Source: Allobosea sp. BK604
Lineage (GTDB): Bacteria > Pseudomonadota > Alphaproteobacteria > Rhizobiales > Beijerinckiaceae
Direction of reading: 5' to 3'
Assembly: GCF_004341515.1 (NCBI RefSeq)
Contig: NZ_SLZF01000017.1
Location: forward strand, 1 to 64,000
DNA: 64,000 bases
The first letter of the stretch is position 1. Every line of letters begins with the position of its first letter. The translations under genes and the position numbers were made by a program. The notes beneath the pieces are model-generated. The model was not told where the DNA came from. It did no database searches and was given only the letters and a program-made list of their open reading frames with translations. Positions 43,309 through 54,048 of this stretch are shown here, in pieces.

Positions 43309-44331
43309 TCAGAAGGCGACGATGACCTTGCCGAAGACCTTGCGGCCTTCGATGCGTTCCAGCCCCTTCTCGAATTCGGCGAGCGGGAAGACCGAGTCGA
43401 TCACCGGCTTCATGCCGCCGGCCATCTTCTCCAGCGACTGGGCGATATTCTCCATCCGGCAGCCGAAGGAGCCGGTGATGCGGTATTGCTGCTGGAAGAG
43501 CTGCATCAGGTTGATTGTCGCCGAAGGGCCGGAGGTGGCGCCGCAGGTGACGAGCCGCCCACCACGCTTCAGGCAGAGCAGCGAGCCGTTCCAGGTGTCG
43601 GCGCCGACATGCTCGAAGACGACATCGACACCCTTGCGGCCGGTGAGCTTGCGCACCACGCCCTCGAAGCGGTCCTCGCGGTAGTTGATGACATGGTCGG
43701 CGCCGAGCGCCTTGGCCTTGGCGCCCTTCTCGTCGTCGCCGACGGTGGTGTAGACCGTGCAGCCGATCGCCTTGGCCATCAGGATGGCGGCAGTGCCGAT
43801 GCCGGAGCCGCCGGCATGAACGAGCACGGATTCGCCGGGCTCCAGCCTGGCATTGTCGAAGAGCATGTGCTGCACGGTGCCGAAGCCGATCGGCGCGCAG
43901 GCGGCGTCCTCGAAGGAGACGCCCTTCGGCGCCTTGATCACCAGCCGTTCCGGCCGGTTGATCAGCTCGCGGGCGAAGCCGTCGATATGGAAGCCCATGA
44001 TGCCGGCGACGTTTTCGCAGAGATTGTCGCGGCCCTCGCGGCAGGCCTTGCAATGGCCGCAGGTCTCGGCGCCGTACATGGTCACGGTATCGCCCTCGCG
44101 GAAGCGCGAGACGCCCTCGCCGACCGCGATGACCTCGCCGGCCGCCTCGACGCCGGCCGCCTGCGGCATCTTGCGCTTGGCGAAGGCCATGCCGCGAAAG
44201 CCCCAGAGGTCGAGATAGTTCAAGCCCACGGCGCGAACGCGGATCTGCACCTCGCCGGCGGCCGGTGGCGGTGGCGGCGCGATCTCCTCGACGCGAAGGT
44301 CGCGGTCACCATGGAGCTGAAGGGAAAGCAT
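43309..44331 (-). CDS. adh2XL: Zinc-binding MDR reductase of the VLCFA cluster
   Basis: A 340-residue medium-chain dehydrogenase/reductase. The structural-zinc loop CGHCKACREGRDNLC has all four cysteines. Cofactor motif HAGGSGIGTAAILMAKAIG and LVTCGATSGPSATI follow. Orthologues in the acpXL clusters of Rhizobium are called adh2XL and probably act as the enoyl reductase of the elongation cycle. Start MLSLQLHGDRDL chosen by homology; it begins 16 bases after the toxin-like gene stops. Confidence 0.9.
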   Translation of the reverse strand: MLSLQLHGDRDLRVEEIAPPPPPAAGEVQIRVRAVGLNYLDLWGFRGMAFAKRKMPQAAGVEAAGEVIAVGEGVSRFREGDTVTMYGAETCGHCKACREGRDNLCENVAGIMGFHIDGFARELINRPERLVIKAPKGVSFEDAACAPIGFGTVQHMLFDNARLEPGESVLVHAGGSGIGTAAILMAKAIGCTVYTTVGDDEKGAKAKALGADHVINYREDRFEGVVRKLTGRKGVDVVFEHVGADTWNGSLLCLKRGGRLVTCGATSGPSATINLMQLFQQQYRITGSFGCRMENIAQSLEKMAGGMKPVIDSVFPLAEFEKGLERIEGRKVFGKVIVAF

Positions 44332-44347
44332 CGGGAGGTTGAGCCTT

Positions 44348-44632
44348 TCAGAGCCGGTCCGGCGATTGCCGAGAGGCATGCAGGGCCGCCAGGATTTCGA
44401 CGCGCCCGTCGCGGACGCGATAAGGAAGAATGTAGGGCGTACCCGTCACCACGAATTTGCTGGTGCCGTCAACACGGCCGGGGCGACCCAATTCCGGATG
44501 GTCGAGGAGGAGCTGCGCTTCACTCTCGATCATAATGGTCGGTCGCTCCGCGGCAACCGGACTACCGGCCGCGACATGGGCGAAAATCTCGTGGATCTCG
44601 ACAAGCGCCGACTCAGTCCAGACGAGCCTCAC
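44348..44632 (-). CDS. RelE/ParE-family toxin-like protein, no antitoxin seen
   Basis: 94 residues from a GTG start (an in-frame stop lies 30 bases upstream and no ATG precedes it). The RelE/ParE pattern is clear: VWTESALVEIHEIFAHVA, ERPTIMIESEAQLLLDHPELGRPGRV, SKFVVTGTPYILPYRVRDGRVEILAALHASRQ, where the last blocks hold the usual Arg and His. ParE poisons gyrase and RelE cuts mRNA; which applies is unknown. The 43 bases upstream cannot encode an antitoxin, and downstream is adh2XL. It shares the lipid A operon, so it is either restrained elsewhere or inactive. Confidence 0.88.
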   Translation of the reverse strand: MRLVWTESALVEIHEIFAHVAAGSPVAAERPTIMIESEAQLLLDHPELGRPGRVDGTSKFVVTGTPYILPYRVRDGRVEILAALHASRQSPDRL

Positions 44633-44653
44633 GCCTTGGTCGGCGTCACGCGC

Positions 44654-44667
44654 GTTTCACGTGAATC
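44654..44667 (+). other. parS-like motif GTTTCACGTGAATC (copy 2, best match)
   Basis: Matches the ParB consensus GTTTCACGTGAAAC at 13 of 14 bases. It lies in the 43-base gap between the SDR stop and the toxin-like gene. Compare 1908 and 56534. Confidence 0.35.
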
Positions 44668-44675
44668 CGCGAGCC

Positions 44676-45422
44676 TCAGCGATGCACGCCCATTTGCGCC
44701 GTCAGCCCGCCATCGATCGGCAGCACCGTGCCGGTGATGTAGGCAGCAGGCGGGCTCATCAGGAAGGCGGCGAGGCCGGCGACCTCCTCGGGCCTGGCGA
44801 AGCGGCCGGCCGGGATCTGGCCTTCCATCTTCTCGCGATAAGCAGCGTAGGGCGCCATCATGTCGGTGTCGACGAAGCCGGGCGCGATCACGTTGACCGT
44901 GACGCCGCGCTTGCCGGTCTCGACCGCAAGCGTCTTGGCATAGGAGATCAGTGCGCCCTTGGAGGCGGCGTAGGCGGCGTTGCCGGGATTGCCGCGCAAG
45001 GCAGCGACCGAGCCGATGGCGACGATGCGGCCGGCCCGGGCCCGGACCATGCCACGCATCAGGCTCTTGGCGAGACGCGTGAAGGCCCAGAAATTGACCT
45101 GCATCGCGGCTTCCGCCTTGTCCTGCACCAGCATCGCGGCGAGCGAGTCGTAGGGCTGGCCGGCATTGTGGACGAGACCGAAATAGCCCTCGTCCTCGGC
45201 CTTCTCGCAGAAGGCGTCGAGCGCCTGCTTGTCGGAGAGATCGAGCGGCAGGGCGCGGATCGTGCTCGACGGGTTGTCGCCGTCGACCTCGTCGGCGAGT
45301 GCCTTGGCCTGCTCGGCCGAGGAGCGATAGGTGAAGTCGACGTCGTGGCCCGCGGCAGCCAGCGCACGCACGATCGCGGCGCCGACACCTTTGGCGCCGC
45401 CGGTGACGAGGATACGGCTCAT
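44676..45422 (-). CDS. SDR ketoreductase of the VLCFA cluster (FabG-like)
   Basis: A 248-residue SDR, best read as the 3-oxoacyl-ACP reductase of the elongation cycle. Motifs: ILVTGGAKGVGAAIVRAL, a basic pocket (YRSSAEQ) suggesting NADPH, HNAGQPYDSLAAML, the Ser in VAIGSVAALRGNPGNAAYAASKG with Tyr/Lys, and APGFVDTDMM. The C-terminus ITGTVLPIDGGLTA is standard. It overlaps fabF1XL by 4 bases (ATGA). Its placement with two ketosynthases, a dehydratase and a reductase completes an elongation set. Confidence 0.92.
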   Translation of the reverse strand: MSRILVTGGAKGVGAAIVRALAAAGHDVDFTYRSSAEQAKALADEVDGDNPSSTIRALPLDLSDKQALDAFCEKAEDEGYFGLVHNAGQPYDSLAAMLVQDKAEAAMQVNFWAFTRLAKSLMRGMVRARAGRIVAIGSVAALRGNPGNAAYAASKGALISYAKTLAVETGKRGVTVNVIAPGFVDTDMMAPYAAYREKMEGQIPAGRFARPEEVAGLAAFLMSPPAAYITGTVLPIDGGLTAQMGVHR

Positions 45423-46714
45423 CGCGCGACCGGACTTGCCGCCTCCGGCGCCGCGGCGAGGACGAGGCAGGTATTCTGGCCGCCGAAGCCGAAGGAATTC
45501 GACAGCACCGTCTTCACCTTGGCGTCGCGGGCCTGGTTCGGCACGACGTCGAGCGGGATCGCCGGATCGGGATTGTTGTGATTGATCGTCGGCGGGATCC
45601 GGCCATTGGCGATGGTCAGGAACGAGAAGACGGCCTCGACCGCGCCGGCGGCCGTCAGCGTATGGCCGATCATCGACTTGTTCGAGGAGATCGGCAGGCT
45701 CGGCATGCGCTCGCCGAAGACGGCGGTGCAGCTCATCGCCTCCATCTTGTCGTTCTCGGGCGTCGAGGTGCCGTGGGCGTTGATGTAGTCGATATCGGCG
45801 GGCGTCAGGCCGGCATCGGCGAGCGCATCCTGCATGGCGAGGATGGCCGGCTTGCCGTCCGGGCTCGAGCGGGTGCGGTGGAAGCCGTCGCCGCGTTCGC
45901 CGCAGCCGGCGACGATGCCGAGAATGGTCGCGCCGCGCGCCAGCGCGTGATCGTAGTCCTCCAGCACGAGCGCGCCGGCGCCCTCGCCCATGACGAAGCC
46001 GTCGCGGTTCTTCGAGAAGGGCTTGGCCGCGCCTTCCGGCGGGTCGTTCTGGGTCGACAGCGCCGAGAGCAGGGAGAAGCGGATCAGCGCCTCGGCATGG
46101 ACCGAACCGTCGGTGCCGATGCAGAGCGCGGATTGCGTCTCGCCACGGCGGATCGCCTCGACACCCATCTGGATCGCGGTCGCGCCGGAGGAGCACGCGG
46201 TCGAGAGCGAGATCGGCGAGCCCTTGGTGCCGAAACGATCGGCAATATGGTCGGCGACGCCACCGAACAGGAAGAGCTCGTGCATCGCCTTGTATTTCTG
46301 CGTCGCGGCGGCGCGCAGCAGCCCGTCATAATCGGGCTCGCCTTCGATGCTGGCAGCCAGTTCCTGGCGCTGCGGCCATTCGATCTCGACCGGCGGCACC
46401 GCCATGAACAGCTCGCCGGGGAAATCGCCCTCGGCGTTCAGGCCGCTCTGAGCCACGGCCTCCTCGGCGGCGAGCGTCGCCAGCTTCTCGGAGAGCTCGG
46501 GGGCGGTGAAGGGCTCGTCGAAGAGGAAATCGACCGTGCCGGCGATCGAGGTACGCAGGCCGTCGACCGGGAAGCGCTCGATGCGATGAATGCCGGAGCG
46601 GCCGGCGGTCAGCGCTTCCCAGTTGGCGTCCTTGCCCTGGCCGAGCGATGTGACCACGCCGAGGCCGGTGACGGCGACGATCGGGCGGCCCTTGGCGTCA
46701 CGATGTGTGGTCAT
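45419..46714 (-). CDS. fabF1XL: 3-oxoacyl-ACP synthase FabF1XL (catalytic)
   Basis: A 431-residue ketosynthase that condenses malonyl-ACP with the growing chain on AcpXL. The catalytic triad is intact: Cys in STACSSGATAIQ, His in NAHGTSTPENDKMEAM and His in SMIGHTLTAAGAVEA, with the closing SFGFGGQNTCLVL. Start MTTHRDAKG was chosen by homology. It lies 10 bases after fabF2XL and overlaps the SDR start. Confidence 0.94.
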   Translation of the reverse strand: MTTHRDAKGRPIVAVTGLGVVTSLGQGKDANWEALTAGRSGIHRIERFPVDGLRTSIAGTVDFLFDEPFTAPELSEKLATLAAEEAVAQSGLNAEGDFPGELFMAVPPVEIEWPQRQELAASIEGEPDYDGLLRAAATQKYKAMHELFLFGGVADHIADRFGTKGSPISLSTACSSGATAIQMGVEAIRRGETQSALCIGTDGSVHAEALIRFSLLSALSTQNDPPEGAAKPFSKNRDGFVMGEGAGALVLEDYDHALARGATILGIVAGCGERGDGFHRTRSSPDGKPAILAMQDALADAGLTPADIDYINAHGTSTPENDKMEAMSCTAVFGERMPSLPISSNKSMIGHTLTAAGAVEAVFSFLTIANGRIPPTINHNNPDPAIPLDVVPNQARDAKVKTVLSNSFGFGGQNTCLVLAAAPEAASPVAR

Positions 46715-46724
46715 GCGAATGCCC

Positions 46725-47855
46725 TCACGCTTTTGAGAGATGCGCCGCGCCCTCGCCGCGCCAATGGCCGACGCCGGTGACGATGGCCTCGCTTGCCTGC
46801 CCAGCAGAGAGGGCGGTTGCGGCGAGCGCGACCGAGAGCGGGAAGGCGGCTTCGACGGTATGGCCGAACAGGTCGCCGGTGGCGATGCGCTTCGCCTGCG
46901 GCAGCTTGGCGATGACGCCGGCTTCCTCGCCGGTGATGCCGGCGATGCCGGTGGCGGCCGAGACCGCGAGCGCGCCGGGCGAGACCGGGCCGAGCTCGGC
47001 GACGAGCTTGCCGAGCGAGGCCTCGACCGCGCCGGCCTCGCGCCGCCGCGAGCGGTCGGCGACGACATCATCGAGCCTGGCGAAGACTTTTGCGCCGCGG
47101 GCGGCGGCGCGCTCGGCCGGCTCGAGCACGAGGAAGGCGGCCGCGCTGCCGACGATCAGGCCGGGCTTGTCCTCGCGGGCGAAGACGGGGGCGTAGTCGC
47201 CATGGCGCAGGAAGCCGCCGAGCTCGAAGAGCAGCAGCATGTCGCGGCGCTCGGCATTATAGGCGCCGCCGACCAGCATGATGTCGGCCTGGCCGGTGCT
47301 GATGCGGGCATGGGCGGTGCGGACCGCGTCGACGCCGGCCTGCTCCTCGCCCATGAAGGTGCGCGAGGCGCCGGTGACGCCGTGGACGATCGAGATGTTG
47401 CCGGCGAGCAGGTTGGAGAGCTGGGCGAGAAAGAGCGTGGGGCGCAGGTCGCCCATCAGCCGCTCGTTCAGGAAGGGGCCGGGCTCGTTGGTCGCGCGCA
47501 GGCCGGAAAGGATGGCGCTGTCGACGGCATGGTCGCGCTCGCCACCGCCCGCCGCGACGATGACCTGCAGCTCAGCCTTGGCTTCCGCATCGTCCTTGAT
47601 GCCGGCGGAATCGAGGGCGAGGCCGGCCGTATAGACGCCGAGGCGCTGCCAGGGCTCCATCTGGCGCTGGTCGGATTTCTTCGGGATCTGGCGGTCCAGC
47701 TCCAGCGGCTTCAGCGGGTGCACCGGATAGGGCGCGAAGCTCTGCGCATCGATGACGGGGGTCGGCGCATTGGCCAGGGCGGCGGCATGTGGCTCGAGGC
47801 CTTCACCCAGGCTGGAGGCAAGGCCGATTCCGGTGATGACGACGTCACGCTTCAT
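46725..47855 (-). CDS. fabF2XL: Ketosynthase-like FabF2XL lacking the active cysteine
   Basis: A 376-residue KAS-fold protein. The usual TACSSG block reads HGVTGASRTFMGEEQAG, without Cys, and the HGTxT histidine motif is also missing (SAATGIAGITGEEAG); a single GHTVEAAF remains. It therefore cannot condense by itself in the usual way and resembles the chain-length-factor partner of type II polyketide ketosynthases. It starts 2 bases after fabZXL and ends 10 before fabF1XL, fitting a heterodimer with FabF1XL (inference). Confidence 0.9.
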   Translation of the reverse strand: MKRDVVITGIGLASSLGEGLEPHAAALANAPTPVIDAQSFAPYPVHPLKPLELDRQIPKKSDQRQMEPWQRLGVYTAGLALDSAGIKDDAEAKAELQVIVAAGGGERDHAVDSAILSGLRATNEPGPFLNERLMGDLRPTLFLAQLSNLLAGNISIVHGVTGASRTFMGEEQAGVDAVRTAHARISTGQADIMLVGGAYNAERRDMLLLFELGGFLRHGDYAPVFAREDKPGLIVGSAAAFLVLEPAERAAARGAKVFARLDDVVADRSRRREAGAVEASLGKLVAELGPVSPGALAVSAATGIAGITGEEAGVIAKLPQAKRIATGDLFGHTVEAAFPLSVALAATALSAGQASEAIVTGVGHWRGEGAAHLSKA

Positions 47856-47857
47856 GA

Positions 47858-48319
47858 TCAGTTCCGCACCGGCTCGAGGCCGATCGCCCCGATCCGGCTC
47901 TCCATCAATGCGCGCATATCGGCGGGGAAAGGCATCAACCGGAAGCGCAGTTCGGCGTCGCAGATCGGCTTGCCGCCGATGGTGATCTTCGCCTTGGTGG
48001 CAGCATAGCCCGAGCCCTCGTGGACGAGCTCCGCCTCGACGTCGAGCACGGCGTCGGGCTCGACGAAGGTGCGGAAGCGCGCCTTGTCCACCATCATCAG
48101 GAAGGGCATCTGGGAGAGCCCGTTGAGGGCGAGCAGCAGATAGCCGGAGGCCTGCGCCATGGTCTCGGTCAGCAGGACGCCGGGGACCAACGGGTGGCCG
48201 GGGAAATGCCCCTCGAAGACGGGGCTCGCATTCGGCACCGTCGAGCGGGTGGCGATGCGCTTCTGCGACGGATCGAAGGTCGTGACCTTATCGATCATGT
48301 CGAAATATTCGAGGCGCAT
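47858..48319 (-). CDS. fabZXL: 3-hydroxyacyl-ACP dehydratase FabZXL
   Basis: A 153-residue hot-dog-fold dehydratase for the AcpXL elongation cycle. Active-site segment FEGHFPGHPLVPGVLLTETMAQASGYLLL (in two pieces) has the catalytic His and the Glu in VLLTETMAQ; DKARFRTFVEPD follows. Start MRLEYFDMIDKV chosen by homology over an ATG 11 codons upstream. It follows acpXL by 130 bases, the longest gap in the cluster, and abuts fabF2XL. Confidence 0.93.
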   Translation of the reverse strand: MRLEYFDMIDKVTTFDPSQKRIATRSTVPNASPVFEGHFPGHPLVPGVLLTETMAQASGYLLLALNGLSQMPFLMMVDKARFRTFVEPDAVLDVEAELVHEGSGYAATKAKITIGGKPICDAELRFRLMPFPADMRALMESRIGAIGLEPVRN

Positions 48320-48449
48320 GCGGTCCTGTCCGGGTAGCGAGCGATCGTGCAAGGGAGCCGGACAGCGATGAACCGGCTCAGCAGCGTCATGCTCTATCGG
48401 CAGAGGGTGTCCGGCTCAAGGCCGGGCCGCAACTTCGACCTTGTTGGAC

Positions 48450-48731
48450 TCAGGCCTTCTTGGCGGCGACGAGGTCATCGATGCGCTGGCACAGGTTCTC
48501 AAGCACGAAATACTGCTCGGCCGGCGCCTTGCCTTCGTTGACCTCCTGCGTCCACTGCTCGAGCGGCAGCTTGATGCCGAAGGCCTTGTCGATCGCGAAG
48601 GCGATGTCGAGGAAGGCGAGCGAGTCGATGCCGAGATCGTCGATGGCGTGGCTCTGGGGCGTGATCTTGTCGCGCGGAATGTCGCAAGTCTCGGAAATGA
48701 TGCCGGCGACAGTCTCGAACGTAGCGGACAT
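48450..48731 (-). CDS. acpXL: Acyl carrier protein AcpXL
   Basis: A 93-residue carrier dedicated to making and delivering the 27-hydroxyoctacosanoate chain of lipid A. Phosphopantetheine attaches at the Ser of DLGIDSLAFLDIAFAID (about residue 37). AcpXL differs from AcpP in its longer C-terminus, seen here as LPLEQWTQEVNEGKAPAEQY and VLENLCQRIDDLVAAKKA. It is the first gene of the minus-strand cluster, so the promoter should lie in 48732-48870. Confidence 0.95.
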   Translation of the reverse strand: MSATFETVAGIISETCDIPRDKITPQSHAIDDLGIDSLAFLDIAFAIDKAFGIKLPLEQWTQEVNEGKAPAEQYFVLENLCQRIDDLVAAKKA

Positions 48732-48873
48732 GCGGGTGCTCCCGTCGTGATTTTAGCTGGCGGCGGACATCCGGACGCGCTGGCGCGCGTCTGCCCCAAG
48801 CCCCCCGCCAAGGATGGCTGAAACGCCCCCTTACACTCACCGTCGCGATTGGACAACCGCGCGGGTGAAAAGG

Positions 48874-48956
48874 GCGTCATGGCCGGGCTTTGACCCGGCC
48901 ATGTCTGGATCGCGAGATTCCCGGGGCTGCGCTTCGCTGTGCCCCGGGAATGATGA
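48874..48956. repeat. Two palindromes: GATGGCCGGG family and CCCGGGAAT hairpin
   Basis: 48874-48910 pairs tcatggccgggct with gacccggccatg. 48917-48956 pairs attcccgggg with ccccgggaat around ctgcgcttcgctgtg. They occupy the gap between acnA's stop and the acpXL promoter region. A variant of the second type is at 54882-54920. Confidence 0.75.
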
Positions 48957-48963
48957 GTAGCTG

Positions 48964-51675
<2,712 letters not shown>

Positions 51676-51844
51676 CTGGGCTAAAATCCTGATCAAGGGG
51701 TTGCGGTCGCGAGCCGGCGCATCCTTGCGGCTTTGCCGGTTCGAAGGCCTAATGCGCAGGACGCGCGCGCCGCCTCGGGAGTGCCCGAGCCCCGCGCCGG
51801 ATCGGCGTGCGGCGTAGCCAACGGTTCTATAGATCAATTCCAAG

Positions 51845-51886
51845 AAGCCCGCTACATGCATGAATCATGCGCGGCGCGGGTTTTTT
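51845..51886 (+). terminator. Terminator-like hairpin ahead of ccmA
   Basis: AAGCCCGC pairs with GCGGGTTT around an inner GCATG-AAT-CATGC hairpin, and the outer arm runs into TTTTTT. It reads on the plus strand into ccmA, where no upstream plus-strand gene needs ending, so it may be an attenuator or end a short leader. It also argues against a ccmA start at the ATG inside it (51856). Confidence 0.45.
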
Positions 51887-51903
51887 GCCTCCGGAACAAT
51901 GTC

Positions 51904-52533
51904 TTGACGCTGCCGTTTGCTCCCTCCTTTCCAAGACTTGCCCTGAGCGCCGAAGATCTCGCCTGCCGGCGCGGCGGGCGGCTGATCTTCGAGGGCTTGA
52001 GCTTCTCGCTCGGCGGCGGCGAGGCGATCGCCCTGACCGGCCGTAACGGCGCGGGAAAATCGAGCCTGATCGCGATGATCTGCGGGCGGCTGCGGCCAGC
52101 CGGGGGACACCTGCGAATCGAGGGCGCCGGCGACGCGCCGCTGTCGGAGCTGCTCCATCTCGTCGGCCATCGTGACGGGCTGAAGACGGCGCTGACGGCA
52201 CGCGAGAACCTGGATTTCGCGCAGGCCTTGCTCGGCGAGGCCTCTGCCTCCGCGCAGGAGGCGCTCGCTGCGGTCGGGCTGCCGCATGTCGCGGCCCTGC
52301 CGGTCGGCTATCTCTCGGCCGGGCAGCGAAGACGGGTCGCGCTGGCGCGGCTGCTGGTCTCGCGCCGGCCGCTCTGGCTGCTCGACGAGCCGGCTTCGGC
52401 GCTGGACGTTGCGGCGCAGGCGATGCTGGTCGGGCTGATGCGGGACCATCTCGCGCAGGGCGGGGCGATCCTGGCCGCGACGCACGGCTCGCTCGGGCTC
52501 GACGGAGCGCGCGAAGTGAGGATCGGGGCGTGA
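51904..52533 (+). CDS. ccmA: Heme exporter ATP-binding protein CcmA
   Basis: ATPase of the CcmABCD complex that releases holo-CcmE during cytochrome c maturation. It has 209 residues from the TTG start used here; an ATG at 51856 would add 16 residues but lies inside a terminator-like hairpin. Motifs: LTGRNGAGKSSLIAMICG (Walker A), HRDGLKTALTARENLDFAQ, YLSAGQRRRVALARLLVS (signature, Ser-Ala-Gly-Gln variant typical of CcmA), PLWLLDEPASALD and ATHGSLG. It overlaps ccmB by 4 bases. Confidence 0.92.
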   Translation: MTLPFAPSFPRLALSAEDLACRRGGRLIFEGLSFSLGGGEAIALTGRNGAGKSSLIAMICGRLRPAGGHLRIEGAGDAPLSELLHLVGHRDGLKTALTARENLDFAQALLGEASASAQEALAAVGLPHVAALPVGYLSAGQRRRVALARLLVSRRPLWLLDEPASALDVAAQAMLVGLMRDHLAQGGAILAATHGSLGLDGAREVRIGA

Positions 52534-53198
52534 TCCGGGCCTTCCTCGCCATCCTCAGGCGCGATCTCGCCCTGGCGACACGGGCCGGCGGCGGCGGCGA
52601 GCTCGCGCTCGTCTTCTTCCTGACGCTCGTCGTGCTGGTGCCTTTCGCGCTCGGGCCCGATCTCAACCTGCTGTCGCGCATCGGCCCCGCGATCCTCTGG
52701 CTCGGTGCGCTGCTGGCGACGCTGATCGGGCTCGACCGGCTGTTCCAGGGCGACGAGGAGGACGGCTCGCTCGACCTGATCCGAGCCTCGGTGCTGCCGC
52801 TCGAGCTTGCGGTGCTGGCCAAGGGGCTGGCGCATTGGCTGACGACCGGGCTGCCGCTCGCGCTCTGCGCGCCGCTGCTCGGCCTGCTCGTGGCGCTGCC
52901 GGGCGATGCGATGCTGCCGGTCGCCGCGACCTTGCTCGCGGGCACGCCGGCGCTCAGCTTCATCGGCGCCACCGGCGCCGCGCTGACCGCCTCGCTCAGG
53001 CGCGGCGGGCTGATCGTGCCGGTGCTGGTCGCGCCGTTGACCGTGCCGGTGCTGATCTTCGGGGTCTCCGCCTCGAACAGTGCGCTGGGCGGCACGATCC
53101 CATTCCTGACGCCCTTCCTGATCCTGTGCGCGCTCTCGCTTGCCGCGATCGTGATCGGCACGATCGCCGCTGCCGCCGCGCTCAGGCTGGCGGAATAG
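52530..53198 (+). CDS. ccmB: Heme exporter membrane protein CcmB
   Basis: A 222-residue inner-membrane subunit with six hydrophobic segments and a GTG start overlapping the ccmA stop. CcmB features: AILRRDLALATRAGGGGELALVFFLTLVVLVPFALGP in two parts, the acidic loop FQGDEEDGSLDLIRAS, and LVAPLTVPVLIFGVSAS. With CcmA, CcmC and CcmD it forms the complex that loads heme onto CcmE and frees it. CcmE, CcmF and CcmH are not in the window. Confidence 0.94.
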   Translation: MIRAFLAILRRDLALATRAGGGGELALVFFLTLVVLVPFALGPDLNLLSRIGPAILWLGALLATLIGLDRLFQGDEEDGSLDLIRASVLPLELAVLAKGLAHWLTTGLPLALCAPLLGLLVALPGDAMLPVAATLLAGTPALSFIGATGAALTASLRRGGLIVPVLVAPLTVPVLIFGVSASNSALGGTIPFLTPFLILCALSLAAIVIGTIAAAAALRLAE

Positions 53199-53286
53199 GC
53201 TGCGACGCCATAGGCCTGCCGCGCGGATTGTGGAGTGAGAGGCCGGTTGCTACATCCTCCTTCGTCCAATCAAGAGCAAAGGCCGC

Positions 53287-54048
53287 ATGGCTAGCCTGAC
53301 CGAACTGGCGAATCCGACGCGCTTCATGCGCTATTCGGCCGTGCTGCTGCCCTGGTTCTCGGGCGTGGCGCTGGTTCTGCTCGCGCTCGGCTTCTATCTC
53401 GCCTTCTTCGTCGCGCCGGCCGATTACCAACAGGGCGAGACCATCCGGATCATGTTCGTGCATGTGCCGGCTGCGTGGCTCGCGCTGATGTTCTACACGA
53501 TGATGGCGATCTCGGCGCTCGGCACCCTGGTCTGGCGGCACCCGCTCGCCGATGTCGCACAAAAGGCGGCTGCTCCGATCGGAGCCGCTTTCGCGCTGAT
53601 CTGCCTGATCACCGGGGCCTTCTGGGGCAAGCCGATGTGGGGTACCTATTGGGTCTGGGATGCGCGGCTGACCTCGGTGCTCGTGCTCTTCCTGATCTAT
53701 CTCGGCATCATGGCGCTCTGGCGCACGCTCGACGAGCCGAGCCGGGCCGGGCGCGCGGTGGCGATCCTGACGCTGGTCGGCTTCGTCAATGTGCCGATCA
53801 TCAAGTTCTCGGTCGATTGGTGGAACACCTTGCACCAGCCGGCCTCGGTCTTCCGCATGGGCGGCCCGACCATCGACGCCTCCATGCTCTGGCCGCTGCT
53901 GATCCTGGCGATCGGCTTCACGCTGCTGGCGCTTTCGCTGCATCTCGTGGCGATGCGGGCCGAGATCATGCGCCGGCGTGTGCGCACGCTGACGATCTTC
54001 GAGGCCGAGCGGCTCGACCGGCTGGCGGCCGAAGGAGCGGCGGCATGA
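53287..54048 (+). CDS. ccmC: Heme delivery protein CcmC
   Basis: A 253-residue, six-span membrane protein that presents heme to CcmE. The tryptophan-rich signature WGTYWVWDARLTSVL is present, with conserved histidines in MFVHVPAAWLAL and WWNTLHQPASV. An 88-base gap separates it from ccmB. The first coding bases follow AAAGGCCGC. It overlaps ccmD by 4 bases (ATGA). Confidence 0.95.
   Translation: MASLTELANPTRFMRYSAVLLPWFSGVALVLLALGFYLAFFVAPADYQQGETIRIMFVHVPAAWLALMFYTMMAISALGTLVWRHPLADVAQKAAAPIGAAFALICLITGAFWGKPMWGTYWVWDARLTSVLVLFLIYLGIMALWRTLDEPSRAGRAVAILTLVGFVNVPIIKFSVDWWNTLHQPASVFRMGGPTIDASMLWPLLILAIGFTLLALSLHLVAMRAEIMRRRVRTLTIFEAERLDRLAAEGAAA

Noticed and set aside
44676..46196. 506-codon open frame joining the SDR with upstream sequence
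   Set aside because: The upstream half is fabF1XL read out of frame. The SDR starts at 45422 with the normal MSRILVTGG.
51730..51800. GGTTCGAA resembling a tRNA T loop upstream of ccmA
   Set aside because: No cloverleaf or CCA-compatible end can be drawn.
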